A DNA stretch of 64,000 nt from Cordilura impudica (lineage: Eukaryota > Arthropoda > Insecta > Diptera > Scathophagidae), in NCBI GenBank assembly GCA_963682025.1, contig OY821522.1, positions 25,721,253 to 25,785,252 on the forward strand, read 5' to 3'. A program made the position numbers and the translations under genes. Of this stretch, positions 32,339-44,183 are shown piece after piece. The notes under the pieces are model-generated. The model was given only the letters and a program-made list of their open reading frames with translations. It did no database searches and had not been told where the DNA came from. Numbering within the stretch: position 1 is the stretch's first letter; each line of letters starts with the position of its first letter.

Positions 32339-33855
32339 TTAAAATGTGTGGATGTCGAAAATGGTGGAATTCTTCTTCCTAATTTTTTCCTCTGCAGATT
32401 TTACAACAATTGGATGTTCTGGTTGGGCTTCTTTCGTTTCTATTATTTCATCTTCTTTTTTTGTTTTCTTCTTCTTAGAAATCCAAGCGATAATAACACA
32501 AACGGATAAAATGCTGATGAGGCTTGATGTTAATAGAAAGTTATTTTTGTTTTCCAGTGTTTCCAATCTTTCTATGTTTCCCATATTCAATTTTTGGAGG
32601 CTTTGCAGTGAGGTGATTTCTTCGGTTTTGCTATTCCATGCTCTTGGTTGTAATGAAGCTGGAAGAGGTTTGTTGCCACTTTTGAATAGTATTCTCGACC
32701 ATCAATGTTGACTGTTGTATTGAAATATTTGACCAAATAAGTTCCATTTAATGCTATTTCTTCTTCGTTCACTTTAATTTTCCCAATGTATTGATTCAGC
32801 AGTAGTAAGTCGCTTCCGATTTCTTCTATTGCTGGGACGTGCTCGTTGTTAACCTGTGTGCAGCTAGCTATTTTATTTCTAAATAAACTAGTTATACAAA
32901 ATATATCACTTAATTCTACAAGCTTATCTCTATTACATATTGTTAAATCATTGTAGCTTTTGCAGCTTTCTTTGATGGCGAATAATTTATTATTACAATC
33001 TAAAATTTTGCCATATTCAATTTTATCAATAATATTTCCAATTTTTACTGGCTTTGCTAAGATAATTTTACAGATATCATTTTGGGCAATGGGAATACTT
33101 AAAATATATAAAATTTCTTTGTTATTTGTCACAATCTTTACGCTTCCAAATGATAACAATTCATCTACATTATAATTTCTTAAAACATAATTTAAATTTT
33201 CAATTTCGGTTTTTGACAAGATAAATGAGTTTACAATATTTACTTTAGCCCATTGTATTGCATATTCAATATTTTGTAATTCTTTTTCAATTAATGTTAA
33301 TTTGTGTTCTAATGTATTTGCCAGTTCATTATTCCAATCTTCCCGCTTTACTTTTAATATTTGATTTGTAAGGTTTGAAATATCTTGTAATCTGCTAGTT
33401 GTAAGTTCGTTTATAATCGTTTGTCTGTTGTTATTTTCTAATACATTTTTAATTTTCTGATTTAAAATTTCAAAATCGTGGCTGTCTGGAGTCCCAGCAA
33501 CCCATTTCCATGCGCTACCCATAAAATCGATAGATCTTCTCCTTACGTGTGGACTTAACCGATTAAGGAGTCCATTAATATCGGAGACTTGTTGTTTTAA
33601 AAACGGACGGAGCGGATGATTATATGTAATATTAGTGTTCAATGTGGATTCAATGTCCTGTGATAAAATTCTATATTGTTCTAAGTCGATAGAATGTATA
33701 ACTTTAAAGGTGCCGTTCTGTTTTTTTGCGATCCCATTCTGAATGGTTATTAATCTCGCATTAGAGTAGTCAAGTATATTAAAATCCGCAAGGACGGTAC
33801 CAATTAGTAATCTGTAAAAAGAAGATAAATGGGATGTAAATAAAAAAATTGTCAA
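32339..33855 (-). pseudogene. env: Errantivirus env, copy 1
   Basis: The main frame (33855-32587) has a basic cleavage-like site HVRRRSIDF at about residues 103-111, then WKWVAGTPDSHDFE, the conserved post-cleavage segment of insect retroviral/baculovirus F-like envelope proteins, heptad-rich helices and conserved cysteines. A small deletion near 32690 shifts the frame, so the membrane anchor (hydrophobic segment SSLISILSVCVIIAW) and the Lys-rich tail lie in 32590-32339. The frame opens with TTG, not ATG, and a splice acceptor follows at 33812, so the real start likely comes from a spliced 5' exon. Env would mediate particle entry into cells. Confidence 0.82.
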
Positions 33856-35000
33856 TTTCTAATGTGACTCTTGTGAATAATGCGGCCACTTTCCGTATTT
33901 ATAGTTGTATTACGGTTTTCTTTCACTATCTCTTCCTTAAACCGATTAGAAAGTTTTGTCCCTAATCTTTTATTTGTGCTAACGTAGACTAGCTGACCAG
34001 GTACGTATTCTTTGATTGGTTTTTTATTTTTATTATGGTAAGTCAAGTCATTTTCCTGTTTGCGCTTTAGTCGGTCAACGTTGGATAATCTAGTTATCTC
34101 CATATCAATCGTTCGACCAAAATAAAGATTTACAGGTTTCTTTTTTGTCGTCGAATGAATGGTATGGTTATATTCATGTACAGCTCTTTCCAAAAGTTCT
34201 TCGAAATTTCTAGATGTCCCATCACTTTTAAGACATCTCATTATCTCTGCTAAGTTTGAATGGAAGCGTTCTATCTGTCCGTTCGCTTCGCTTCTATAAG
34301 ATGGAGTGGTGAAAATGTTTATTTTCAAATCGTCTTTCATCATGAATACGATTGAAGCTGAATTTAGAGAAGGTTCGTTGTCCATGACAATATTTTTCGG
34401 TACCCCATAAGAAAATAGTATTTCCCTAAGAGGTCTCCTAACATCTTCTGTCGATCGTCCCTTTAGTAATTTTGTCTCGACATACTTTGAAAATTTGTCA
34501 ATCGATGTTAGTACCAATTTTTTGTCTGTGGAAAAAATGTCAAGGTGGACTGTGTGGCCAGGATGAGTTGGTATAGGTGTCTCTTTTAACTCAGGCGTAT
34601 TTGGGTGTCTCTCATACTTATTTTTCTTACAAGTCAAACATAGTTTTATGACCCTTTTAATTTTATTTGCCATTCCTGGAAAATAATATTTTTCCATAAT
34701 TTGCAATCTGTTTTCTTTCTCGTTGCGATGAGCCCTATTATGTGTTTCCACAATTATATTTTCTTGATCGTGTTCTGACGTAATGTCATCAACTACCAAT
34801 TGTGTAAATCGACATTTATAACTTGAAAAATGGTCTGGATAAATTGTTTGAATTTTCCCCATTATTGGTTCAGGAGTTTTTATACCATTAATAACGGACG
34901 GATTTAGATACTTTTTTAGAATTTCTGTAAGTTTTTGTTCATCATAGTTAGGTTTGCTTATAAGGTGTCGATCATAGCCTGGGAATATGATTTTAAATTG
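33852..35000 (-). pseudogene. pol: Errantivirus integrase, copy 1
   Basis: The 34862-33852 frame has an HHCC zinc-binding domain (HNRAH then CLTCKKN). The catalytic core shows HLDIFS, VMDNEPS and QIERFHS, so all three DDE residues are present. The C-terminal GPY-like part has GQLVYVSTNKR. The upstream part (35000-34863) is cut by a TAA where copy 2 reads on, so pol is interrupted before integrase. Its end overlaps env by a few bases. Confidence 0.88.
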
Positions 35001-35926
35001 TTAAGTGGGTGTTTCACCTATGGAAAGAAAAATTTGGTTTTTAAATACGTTTATTGGGGTTTCCATGCTCGGAATAAGGTCTTGTGGAGAGCTGTCACTG
35101 CTGTGCACCGTGCCTGATAAAGAATTTATTCCAGTCGCTGGAGGTCTAGAAAGCGCGTCTGCTACTACATTACTTCTACCAGGTTTATATTTAATTTCAT
35201 AATTGTATTCTTCTAAAATAGCTTTCCATCTTTTCATTTTACTATTATTATTTTTTGTGCTAAGTGCATATGTCAGCGGTTGATGATCTGTAAAGATGAT
35301 AACTTTAGCTGACCCATACAAGTAATTCCTAAGGTTTCCTAATGCCCATATTATAGCAAGCATTTCCTTTTCATTGGCTGCGTAATTTTCGCTTCTCATA
35401 GAGTTCTAGATATGAATGCTATTGGCTGATCATCCTGACTTAAGACGGCTCCTAGTGCTACATTAGAACCGTCAGTTGTCAATTGAAATTCTTTTTTAAA
35501 ATCAGGATATGCGAGAATTACTTCTCTAGAAACTAAGGCATTTTTTAATGAATCGATGGCATTTTTGGCTTCATTATCCATTTGAATTTTCCTACGGTTT
35601 GATTCAGATTTGGAAATCGTACCTGCATCTCCTCGCAATAATTTAGTTAAAGGTTTTGCTAAGTCCTCCGCGTAACCTTTTATAAACCTTCTATAATATC
35701 CTGAAAGCCCTAGAAATGACCGGAGCTCTCTAAGTGTGGTAGGATAAGCAAAATTTACTATTGCTTCGACCTTTTTGGGGTTTGCTTTTACTCCATTGTA
35801 AGAAACAACGAATCCCAAGAATTCTACCTCCTCTTTAAAGAATTTACACTTGTCCAACTGGACTTTCATATCAGCTGGTTTCAACCTAGCACACCTTGGA
35901 CCCGCCCCTCTTTTGGGCTTAACCAT
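35001..35926 (-). pseudogene. pol: Errantivirus RT C-terminus and RNase H, copy 1, fused to foreign start
   Basis: The 35926-35396 frame has VEFLGFVVSYNG, LRELRSFLGLSGYYRRFIKG and the RNase H start FQLTTDGSNVALGAVLSQD, where TDGS holds the first catalytic Asp. A TGA ends it. The 35399-35001 frame continues with ENYAANEKEMLAIIWALGNL, VIIFTDHQPL and GRSNVVADALSR. The first 18 residues (from 35926 to about 35873) do not belong to the element, so this frame is a chimera made at the duplication junction. Confidence 0.85.
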
Positions 35927-37030
35927 CTTACCCGATCCCTAATCAAGTACCGACCGACTGCTTAAACCGACCCGAAGCAGTAAAGACCGATCCGGGCAGT
36001 ACGTACTGCCAAATACGTAAGAAAAATTCGAACTTTGTACCGACCGATAACAGTTACGCGTACCGAACAGTACCCCGACAAACTGTTTACCGACCCAAAG
36101 AGTCGCCAAACGCACTAAAAGGCTAATGGCCCTAACCGCAACCGATACGACGGTATCAATTTATCGAATCAAAAACCACAATCACACCACGAACCGCAAT
36201 TAAAAAATTTTTATTACGGACAGACGGACACACCGCGGACAGACGGACACTGCCACGGACAGACGAACACTGCCGCGGACAGACGGATACTGTCACGGAC
36301 AGACGGACAACCGCGGACAGACGGACGCTGCCACGGAAGGACAGACAACCGACGGAAGGACGGACAACCGAAGGAAGGACGGACAACTTATAATTGACGG
36401 AAGGACGGACACTAAGACTTCTAGTGAACCAAACAGTTGTGCTGGTTGCGTACATTTAATAGTTTTTAAAAACTAGTACTTATACGCACCCACTCAACTA
36501 CGTACTGCACTAACTTCAGCGGAAGTTAGCCAAGACACCTGTACTGCACTACCTACCGACCGACTAGCACAGACACACTCCGTAACCGGAAGTGAACCGT
36601 TTTACCGACAAAAACCGAGTGTTTCACTGCCTTACATACCGGAAATGAACGTCGCTACCGACCCGAAATGGCATGCCACTAATGGCATGCCACTAATGGC
36701 ATGCCGCGTTCACACTTACCACTGCCACTCACCACTACCTTACCACAAAAAGTGAGTTCAACCTCACAATTTGCCGGAGACTTTTTTTGTTCAGCGGAGC
36801 ACCCGATCAGCGGAGTCTCAACTTTACAAAAACAATATCACACACACACACTATCACTTAGAAAAGTTCAAAAATTCAACTAGTTATCGCGACGTTTTAG
36901 AAAAACACAACCGTACACTTCAACAGCCAAACAACGAATAAAATGATAGAAACTTTGTTCTACGCGATGACCGAAACTTCAGTCAGTAGTTACCGTCATA
37001 TAACCGGTCAAATGACTGTTCTTGTAGGGA
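35874..37030. other. GC-richer insert of unknown origin with minisatellite
   Basis: It separates the two provirus copies and is clearly richer in G+C than its surroundings. At 36215-36400 there are about eight imperfect units around GGACAGACGGACACTGCCAC, changing to GGAAGGACGGACAACCG. At 36668-36705 ATGGCATGCCACTA occurs about 2.5 times. The 99-residue minus-strand frame at 36156-36455 is only the translated minisatellite. An ATG at 35924-35926 opens a short basic stretch running into the RT remnant, as if this were a 5' leader plus gag start of another retroelement; that is speculation. Confidence 0.6.
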
Positions 37031-37379
37031 TTGTGTTGACCAAAATAGTTGTTGGTATGGTTATACAATGATTAATATTTGCATAATTTTTTAAGATCTA
37101 TTAAGTTTATAAAGCATAAAAATTACAATAAAATGTACATATATAAAAATGAAATATAAATATATGTATACGTGTAATAATTTTCAAATAAGAATACAAA
37201 AATATATACGATTAGCGGGTGTTTCGATTTTTATATATTTTAACAAATTTATGTTTTTTGTAGAAAAAATTTTTTAATTTTGAAGAATTGTTCATTAATT
37301 GGTATCAATATTCCACGCTTTTATACAAAGTGTTACAAAAGTCTAGCTCACTAATTATTGAAGTTTTTGGAGGCAAACA
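37031..37379. other. Unassigned AT-rich DNA
   Basis: No features seen; it ends where the duplicated flank begins. Confidence 0.5.
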
Positions 37380-39054
37380 TTTTTTTATTTCATACTATTT
37401 AGAAGAAAAAGCCTACAATATAATTTGTGTTTATGAAAAAATTACCAAAAATTTGTAATTAAACTCTTATCAAACAGTTTAAGACCAGGAGAATTGACAA
37501 TGTGTAGATTAGATTAAAAAAATATGAAAAGAAATTTATTTACAAAAGTCCGTAAAATAAATTTTTTTTATACATTACGAAAAAAGGAGTTAAGAAACAT
37601 TGCAGTGCTACGAATTTATTTCGTTCGTAAACTTTTAAGACTGCGCCAAAAAAATTGTTAAAATAAAAGAAACTTTCATATAATTTTTTTTGTAATATGT
37701 CGCACGGTTTTTTCTCTGTCAATTTAAATATTCAATTATTATACAGAAACAGGATTGCCGGATACCAGATTTTGAATTATTTTTTGACACTATCAATGTA
37801 CTATCAATCAGAACAAAAAGAGCTATGGGTGGTGAAAATTTGGAACTGATTGGGGTCTCACCCATAAAGCTAACTTAAGTGAAAAATTTTTTTAATAGAT
37901 TGAACTTTTGTCCTCCACTGTCTTTTTTTAAGCCTTTGGAGTCTCAATAAAAATAAAGCTGATGAAAAACCAATAGTACGTTTCTTTAAAAATTATATTT
38001 AATGTCAATTATATATTCAAAATTGTCAAAATTTTTTTAATAGATTGAACTTTTGACCTCCACTGTCTTTTTTTTAAGCCTTTGGAGTCTCAATAAAAAT
38101 AAAGCTGATGAAAAAACCAATTGTACGTTTCTTTAAAAATTATATTTAATGTCAATTATATTTACACACCTGTTTCTTTAAATGTTGCTAAAATATCTTG
38201 AATATATTTTTATGTTTGGTATGGATTTTCTTATACGAATAGCACTATAACTGAACTTTCGTTAAAGAACTTTAGATCAGAATTAAATTCAATTTGTTCT
38301 ACTGAAATATATTCATACAATCTCACAACGTAAGAAAAGTAGTGTCAACTTTTTCGAAACTGTAAATAGCAATTACATTAATTACGAAAACTAAACAGCT
38401 AGAAACAATAAATGCAACATATTGCTTTCTAAGTGTCATAAAGTTTACAAATATAAATATTTAGTGCTATTTTATAGAAAAAAGTGTTGCTTTTTCACTT
38501 ATATTCTGCTTTTGGTTATAATCATATATATTGTTTGTGTGTAAATATGAAGTGTTACCTTTTAGGGAACATTTTGAAGAATGGATAGAATCGTGTTCGT
38601 TTTTGAAGTAAAATAACTAATTGTAAAACTTTTTATATATATTCCATACATATTAATGTCTACAATCGGAATAGATTTTTCGAGCTTTAAATTTCTTTAC
38701 AAAGTTTGAGAAAAACATTGAACAAATAATTATATAATAAAATTAAATTTTTTATATATTTATGTATATTTCATATGTGTATATTACATATATTTGCAAA
38801 GTCAAATGTAATATTTGTTTGGTCATGTTTCAATTAATATATACATTCATATTGGATTTATATCCAACCTAGTTAAACCCACATAAGCTGTTCCAAAAAT
38901 GTGCAAATACATAAAAATAATTTGAGGCCTAATAGCTCCGTTTCATTTATTTAATATAAGTTAATATTTAGTATTTTCAAATCAATTCCTTCAATTTTTG
39001 ATTCAAGTGATTTGGTAAACTAATAAAAATTTGGAAGGTATGAAAATACATACA
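37380..39054. repeat. Left flank of provirus copy 2, duplicate of 30250-31776
   Basis: Same sequence order as copy 1. A local tandem duplication of about 144 bp (37884-38027 and 38028-38161), sharing GATTGAACTTTTG and CCTCCACTGTCTTTTT, is unique to this copy. It ends in the TACA target duplication (39051-39054). Confidence 0.85.
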
Positions 39055-39526
39055 AATTAAATTCCTTGATGAATTTTTGTTTAAAAAAATTAATTGTTGT
39101 GCGCTGATGATTTTCTTAAAACTACCCTAATTTATAATAACAGGTTTGCTGATCACGTCATTCAGGTATTTTGTTGTCATTCTGCCGCTCGTGCAATGCT
39201 GTTCAATGTTGTTGGTGTGAATTTACTACCTTGCAGAATTTCTGTGTTGACCATTGGCGCGTGCAATGGTATTATTGAAAAATGAGCTGCTTTATTCGTT
39301 GGCATGTGCAATGCCGTTCAATATTGTTGGTGGGAAAATACTACCTTGCAGAATTACTGTATTTTGGTAATCGCGCTGGATGGCGCGTGCAACGGTATTG
39401 TTGTGAAATAACTGTTTGTTGGTTTTACAGAAGACGCAACGTCAGCTTGAGAACTAATTTTGGTATTTTTTATGTGTGTTGTTGTTGTCAGCGAAATATT
39501 TATTTTAAATGTATTTTGTGTTAACT
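39055..39526 (-). repeat. Errantivirus 3' LTR, copy 2 (472 bp)
   Basis: It matches the copy 1 LTR but lacks 47 bp after GCGCTGATG; the deletion is bounded by a GATG repeat, suggesting slippage or microhomology. The polypurine tract (minus AAGGAGGGAGG) is at 39527-39537. Confidence 0.9.
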
Positions 39527-39558
39527 CCTCCCTCCTTAAATGCAATCGTTCCGATTGC

Positions 39559-41090
39559 TTAAAATGTGGGGATGTCGAAAATGGTGGAATTCTTCTTCCT
39601 AATTTTTTCCTCTGTAGATTTTACAACAATTGGATGTTCTGGTTGGGCTTCTTTCGTTTCTATTATTTCATCTTCTTTTTTTGTTTTCTTCTTCTTAGAA
39701 ATCCAAGCGATAATAACACAAACGGATACAATGCTGATGAGGCTTGATGTTAGTAGAAAGTTATTTTTGTTTTCCAGTGTTTCCAATCTTTCTATGTTTC
39801 CCATATTCAATTTTTGGAGGCTTTGCAGTGAGATGATTTCTTCGGTTTTGCTATTCCATGCTCTTGGTTGTAATGAAGCTGGAAGAGGTTTGTTGCCACT
39901 TATTTCTTTTGAATAGTATTCTCGACCATCAATGTTGACTGTTGTATTGAAATATTTGACCAAATAAGTTCCATTTAATGCTATTTCTTCTTCGTTCACT
40001 TTAATTTTCCCAATGTATTGATTCAGCAGTAGTAAGTCGCTTCCGATTTCTTCTATTGCTGGGACGTGCTCGTTGTTAACCTGTGTGCAGCTAGCTATTT
40101 TATTTCTAAATAAACTAGTTATACAAAATTTATCACTTAATTCTACAAGCTTATCTCTATTACATATTGTTAAATCATTTTAGCTTTTGCAGCTTTCTTT
40201 GATGGCGAATAATTTATTATTACAATCTAAAATTTTGCCATATTCAATTCTATCAATAATATTTCCAATTTTTACTGGCTTTGCTAAGAAAATTTTACAG
40301 ATATCATTTTGGGCAATGGGAATACTTAAAATATATAAAATTTATTTGTCACAATCTTTACGCTTCCAAATGATAACAATTCATCTACATTAAAAATGGG
40401 AATACTATAATTTCTTAAAACATAATTTAAATTTTCAATTTCGGTTTTTGACAAGATAAATGAGTTTACAATATTTACTTTAGCCCATTGTATTGCATAT
40501 TCAATATTTTGTAATTCTTTTTCAATTAATGTTAATTTGTGTTCTAATGTATTTGCCAGTTCATTATTCCAATCTTCCCGCTTTACTTTTAATATTTGAT
40601 TTGTAATGTTTGAAATATCTTGTAATCTGCTAGTTGTAAGTTCGTTTATAATCATTTGTCTGTTGTTATTTTCTAATACATTTTTAATTTTCTGATTTAA
40701 AATTTCAAAATCGTGGCTGTCTGGAGTCCCAGCAACCCATTTCCATGCGCTACCAATAAAATCGATAGATCTTCTCCTTACGTGTGGACTTAACCGATTA
40801 AGGAGTCCATTAATATCGGAGACTTGTTGTTTTAAAAACGGACGGAGCGGATGATTATATGTAATATTAGTGTTCAATGTGGATTCAATGTCCTGTGATA
40901 AAATTCTATATTGTTCTAAGTCGATAGAATGTATAACTTTAAAGGTGCCGTTCTGTTTTTTTGCGATCCCATTCTGAATGGTTATTAATCTCGCATTAGA
41001 GTCGTCAAGTATATTAAAATCCGCAAGGACGGTACCAATTAGTAATCTGTAAAAAGAAGATAAATGGGATGTAAATAAAAAAATTGTCAA
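39559..41090 (-). pseudogene. env: Errantivirus env, copy 2
   Basis: Same organisation as copy 1 but differently broken. The N-terminal part (41090-40326) keeps the HVRRRSIDF and WKWVAGTPD segments, then a 7-bp deletion shifts the frame near 40340. A TAA replaces a Tyr codon near 40182. The last frame (39999-39559) retains the membrane anchor and Lys-rich tail that copy 1 lost from its frame. A short insertion (SIPIF) is unique to this copy. The opening codon is TTG and the splice acceptor lies at 41047. Confidence 0.82.
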
Positions 41091-42598
41091 TTTCTAATGT
41101 GACTCTTGTGAATAATGCGGCCACTTTCCGTATTTATAGTTGTATTACGGTTTTCTTTCACTATCTCTTCCTTAAACCGATTAGAAAGTTTTGTCCCTAA
41201 TCTTTTATTTGTGCTAACGTAGACTAGCTGACCAGGTACGTATTCTTTGATTGGTTTTTTATTTTTATTATGGTAAGTCAAGTCATTTTCCTGTTTGCGC
41301 TTGAGTCGGTCAACGTTGGATAATCTAGTTATCTCCATATCAATCGTTCGACCAAAATAAAGATTTACAGGTTTCTTTTTTGTCGTCGAATGAATGGTAT
41401 GGTTATATTCATTTACAGCTCTTTCCAAAAGTTCTTCGAAACTTCTAGATGTCTCATCACTTTTAAGACATCTCATTATCTCTGCTAAGGTTGAATGGAA
41501 GCGTTCTATCTGTCCGTTCGCTTCGCTTCTATAAGATGGAGTGGTGAAAATGTTTATTTTCAAATCCTCTTTCATCATGAATAGGATTGAAGCTGAATTT
41601 AGAGAAGGTTCGTTGCCCATGACAATATTTTTCGGTACCCCATAAGAAAATAGTATTTCCCTAAGAGGTCTCCTAACATCTTCTGTCGATCGTCCCTTTA
41701 GTAATTTTGTCTCGACATACTTTGAAAATTTGTCAATCGATGTTAGTACCAATTTTTTGTCTGTGGAAAAAATGTCAAGGTGGACTGTGTGGCCAGGATG
41801 AGTTGGTATAGGTGTCTCTTTTAACTCAGGCGTATTTGGGTGTCTCTCATACTTATTTTTCTTACAAGTCAAACATAGTTTTATGACCCTTTTAATTTTA
41901 TTTGCCATTCCTGGAAAATAATATTTTTCCATAATTTGCAATCTGTTTTCTTTCTCGTTGCGATGAGCCCTATTATGTGTTTCCACAATTATATTTTCTT
42001 GATCGTGTTCTGACGTTATGTCATCAACTACCAATTGTGTAAATCGACATTTATAACTTAAAAAGTGGTCTGGATAAATTGTTTGAATTTTCCCCATTAT
42101 TGGTTCAGGAGTTTTTATACCATCAATAGCGGACGGATTTAGATACTTTTTTAGAATTTCTGTAAGCTTTTGTTCATCATAGTTAGGTTTGCTTATAAGG
42201 TGTCGATCATAGCCTGGGAATATGATTTTAAATTGGTAAGTGGGTGTTTCACCTATGGAAAGAAAAATTTGGTTTTTAAATACGTTTATTGGGGTTTCCA
42301 TGCTCGGAATAAGGTGTTGTGGAGAGCTGTCACTGCTGTGCACCGTGCCTGATAAAGAATTTATTCCAGTCGCTGGAGGTCTAGAAAGCGCGTCTGCTAC
42401 TACATTACTTCTACCAGGTTTATATTTAATTTCATAATTGTATTCTTCTAAAATAGCTTTCCATCTTTTCATTTTACTATTATTATTTTTTGTGCTAAGT
42501 GCATATGTCAGCGGTTGATGATCTGTAAAGATGATAACTTTAGCTGACCCATACAAGTAATTCCTAAGGTTTCCTAATGCCCATATTATAGCAAGCAT
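41087..42598 (-). pseudogene. pol: Errantivirus RNase H C-terminus and integrase, copy 2
   Basis: An open 503-residue frame covers the RNase H end (VIIFTDHQPL, VVADALSR), a linker, the HHCC finger and the integrase core. HLDIFS and QIERFHS are kept, but the second catalytic Asp is replaced: VMGNEPS against VMDNEPS in copy 1. The frame has no stop but the enzyme should not join strands. It begins within pol, after a TGA shared with copy 1. Confidence 0.88.
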
Positions 42599-43988
42599 TT
42601 CCTTTTCATTGGCTGCGTAATTTTCTTCCGGTTCTCACAGAGTTCTAGATATGAATGCTATTGGCTGATCATCCTGACTTAAGACGGCTCCTAGTGCTAC
42701 ATTAGAACCGTCAGTTGTCAATTGAAATTCTTTTTTAAAATCAGGATATGCGAGAATTACTTCTCTAGAAACTAAGGCATTTTTTAATGAATCGATGGCA
42801 TTTTTGGCTTCATTATCCATTTGAATTTTCCTACGGTTTGATTCAGATTTGGAAATCGTAGCTGCATCTCCTCGCAATAATTTACTTAAAGGTTTTGCTA
42901 AGTCCTCCGCGTAACCTTTTATAAACCTTCTATAATATCCTGAAAGCCCTAGAAATGACCGGAGCTCTTTAAGTGTGGTAGGATAAGCAAAATTTACTAA
43001 TGCTTCGACCTTTTTGGGGTTTGCTTTTACTCCATTGTAAGAAACAACGAATCCCAAGAATTCTACCTCCTGTCCAACTGGACTTTCATATTAGCAGCAT
43101 CAAGTGTTTCAAAAATGTCATTCAAGTGTTTAAAATGTGATTTTTCGTCTTTACTAAAGATAATTATATCGTCAATATAAACGTAGCATGTTTTACCAAT
43201 TTGTTCCCTGAGGATATCGTCCAGCGTCCTCTGAAATATGGACGGTGCGTTTTTCAACCCAAATGGGAGTCTTGTAAATTCATATTTACCATTATTAACT
43301 GAAAAAGCCGTTTTCTCTATATCCTCTTCTCAAAGAGGTATTTGATGAAATCCACTTTTTAAGTCTATTACAGTAAAATATTTATTACCTCCTAAATGTG
43401 AGAGAACTTCATTTATCTCGGGAATGGGATATCTATCTGGTATTGTAATCGAATTTAATTTTCTGAAATCTATGACCAGTCTATATTTTTGTCTACCTGA
43501 AGCATCTTGTTTCTTTGATACAATCCATAAAGGCGAGTTATAAGGCGAACGTGATGGTCTTATTATCCCATCATTTAATAATTTATTAATTTCCTCTTCA
43601 ACTACTCCCTTCTGGCCATTGGGTAAGGGTAATTTCTGGTATACGTTGGTATGTCCGTGGAAGTACGAATATCACCAACAACTCTTGTTGTATAGGTGAG
43701 TCTTTCGTCAGGATCTGCAAATAGACTCTTATGGTGACTTACAATGTTTTCGAGAGACCTTTTTTGGTTTTCAGAAAGGTGTTCCATCCTACTTTCTATA
43801 TTGTTGACATCTTGGGAAATGTATTGGAATATTGGAATATATATTCCCCCTTTTACCGTAAAATAATTCTTTGAAGTATAAATCACGGCTGATAATTCTT
43901 TTAAACTATCGTTGCCTAATATCCCATCGAAGGTTCTTAATCCTGGTAAGATAAAAAACTTTATGGGGACATCATTGATGCCAAACAT
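42599..43988 (-). pseudogene. pol: Errantivirus reverse transcriptase, copy 2
   Basis: Pieces in order: 43988-43602 (protease end through the RT start YPYPMA), a frameshift near 43611, then SRSPYNSPLWIVSKKQ and YRLVIDFRKLN, a TGA near 43328 after FHQIPL, 43257-43063 with LPFGLKNAP upstream and YIDDIIIFSKDE (motif C, catalytic Asp pair present), a 19-bp deletion near 43070, and 43057-42635 with LRSFLGLSGYYRRF and TTDGSNVALGAV. Five lesions in all, including a TGA after FISRTL. Copy 1 lacks the 19-bp deletion. Confidence 0.87.
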
Positions 43989-44183
43989 ATTTAAAAGAAC
44001 ATGATGCGTAATTTCTACATTTCCTGCAATAGATTTTGCACTAAATTTTTCCTGATTAGGTCTATGGTTTGTGACTAAATTAGGTTTTATATAATTCTTA
44101 TTACTACCGGTATCTAAAAGGAATTTGAGAGTTTGTCCGTTCCTCGTTCTAACTTGAAAGTATGGTAACGAGGAACTATTTAA
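43989..44183 (-). pseudogene. pol: Errantivirus protease region, copy 2
   Basis: The frame reached by a -1 shift at the end of gag reads WLNSSSLPYFQV, then LKFLLDTGSNKNYI. DTG is the aspartic protease active site. The frame runs without a stop into the RT start. This enzyme would cleave Gag and Pol during particle maturation. It has no ATG, consistent with expression only by frameshifting. Confidence 0.82.

Larger units (their letters stand above)
31777..35873 (-). mobile_element. Errantivirus copy 1: 3' half (RT-RNaseH-IN-env-LTR)
   Basis: It holds one LTR (31777-32306), env, integrase, RNase H and the end of RT, all minus strand, with about 97-98% visual identity to copy 2. Gag, protease, most of RT, leader and 5' LTR are absent. 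At about 35873 it switches abruptly to unrelated GC-richer DNA. Because its outer flank is also shared with copy 2, it arose by duplication and not by separate insertion. Confidence 0.85.

Noticed and set aside
31940..32711. Cys/Phe-rich plus-strand frames over the LTR and env end (also 39282-39916)
   Set aside because: They are antisense to the LTR and the env membrane anchor.
36156..36455. 99-residue Ser/Val/Arg-rich frame
   Set aside because: It is a translated minisatellite around GGACAGACGGACACTGCCAC.
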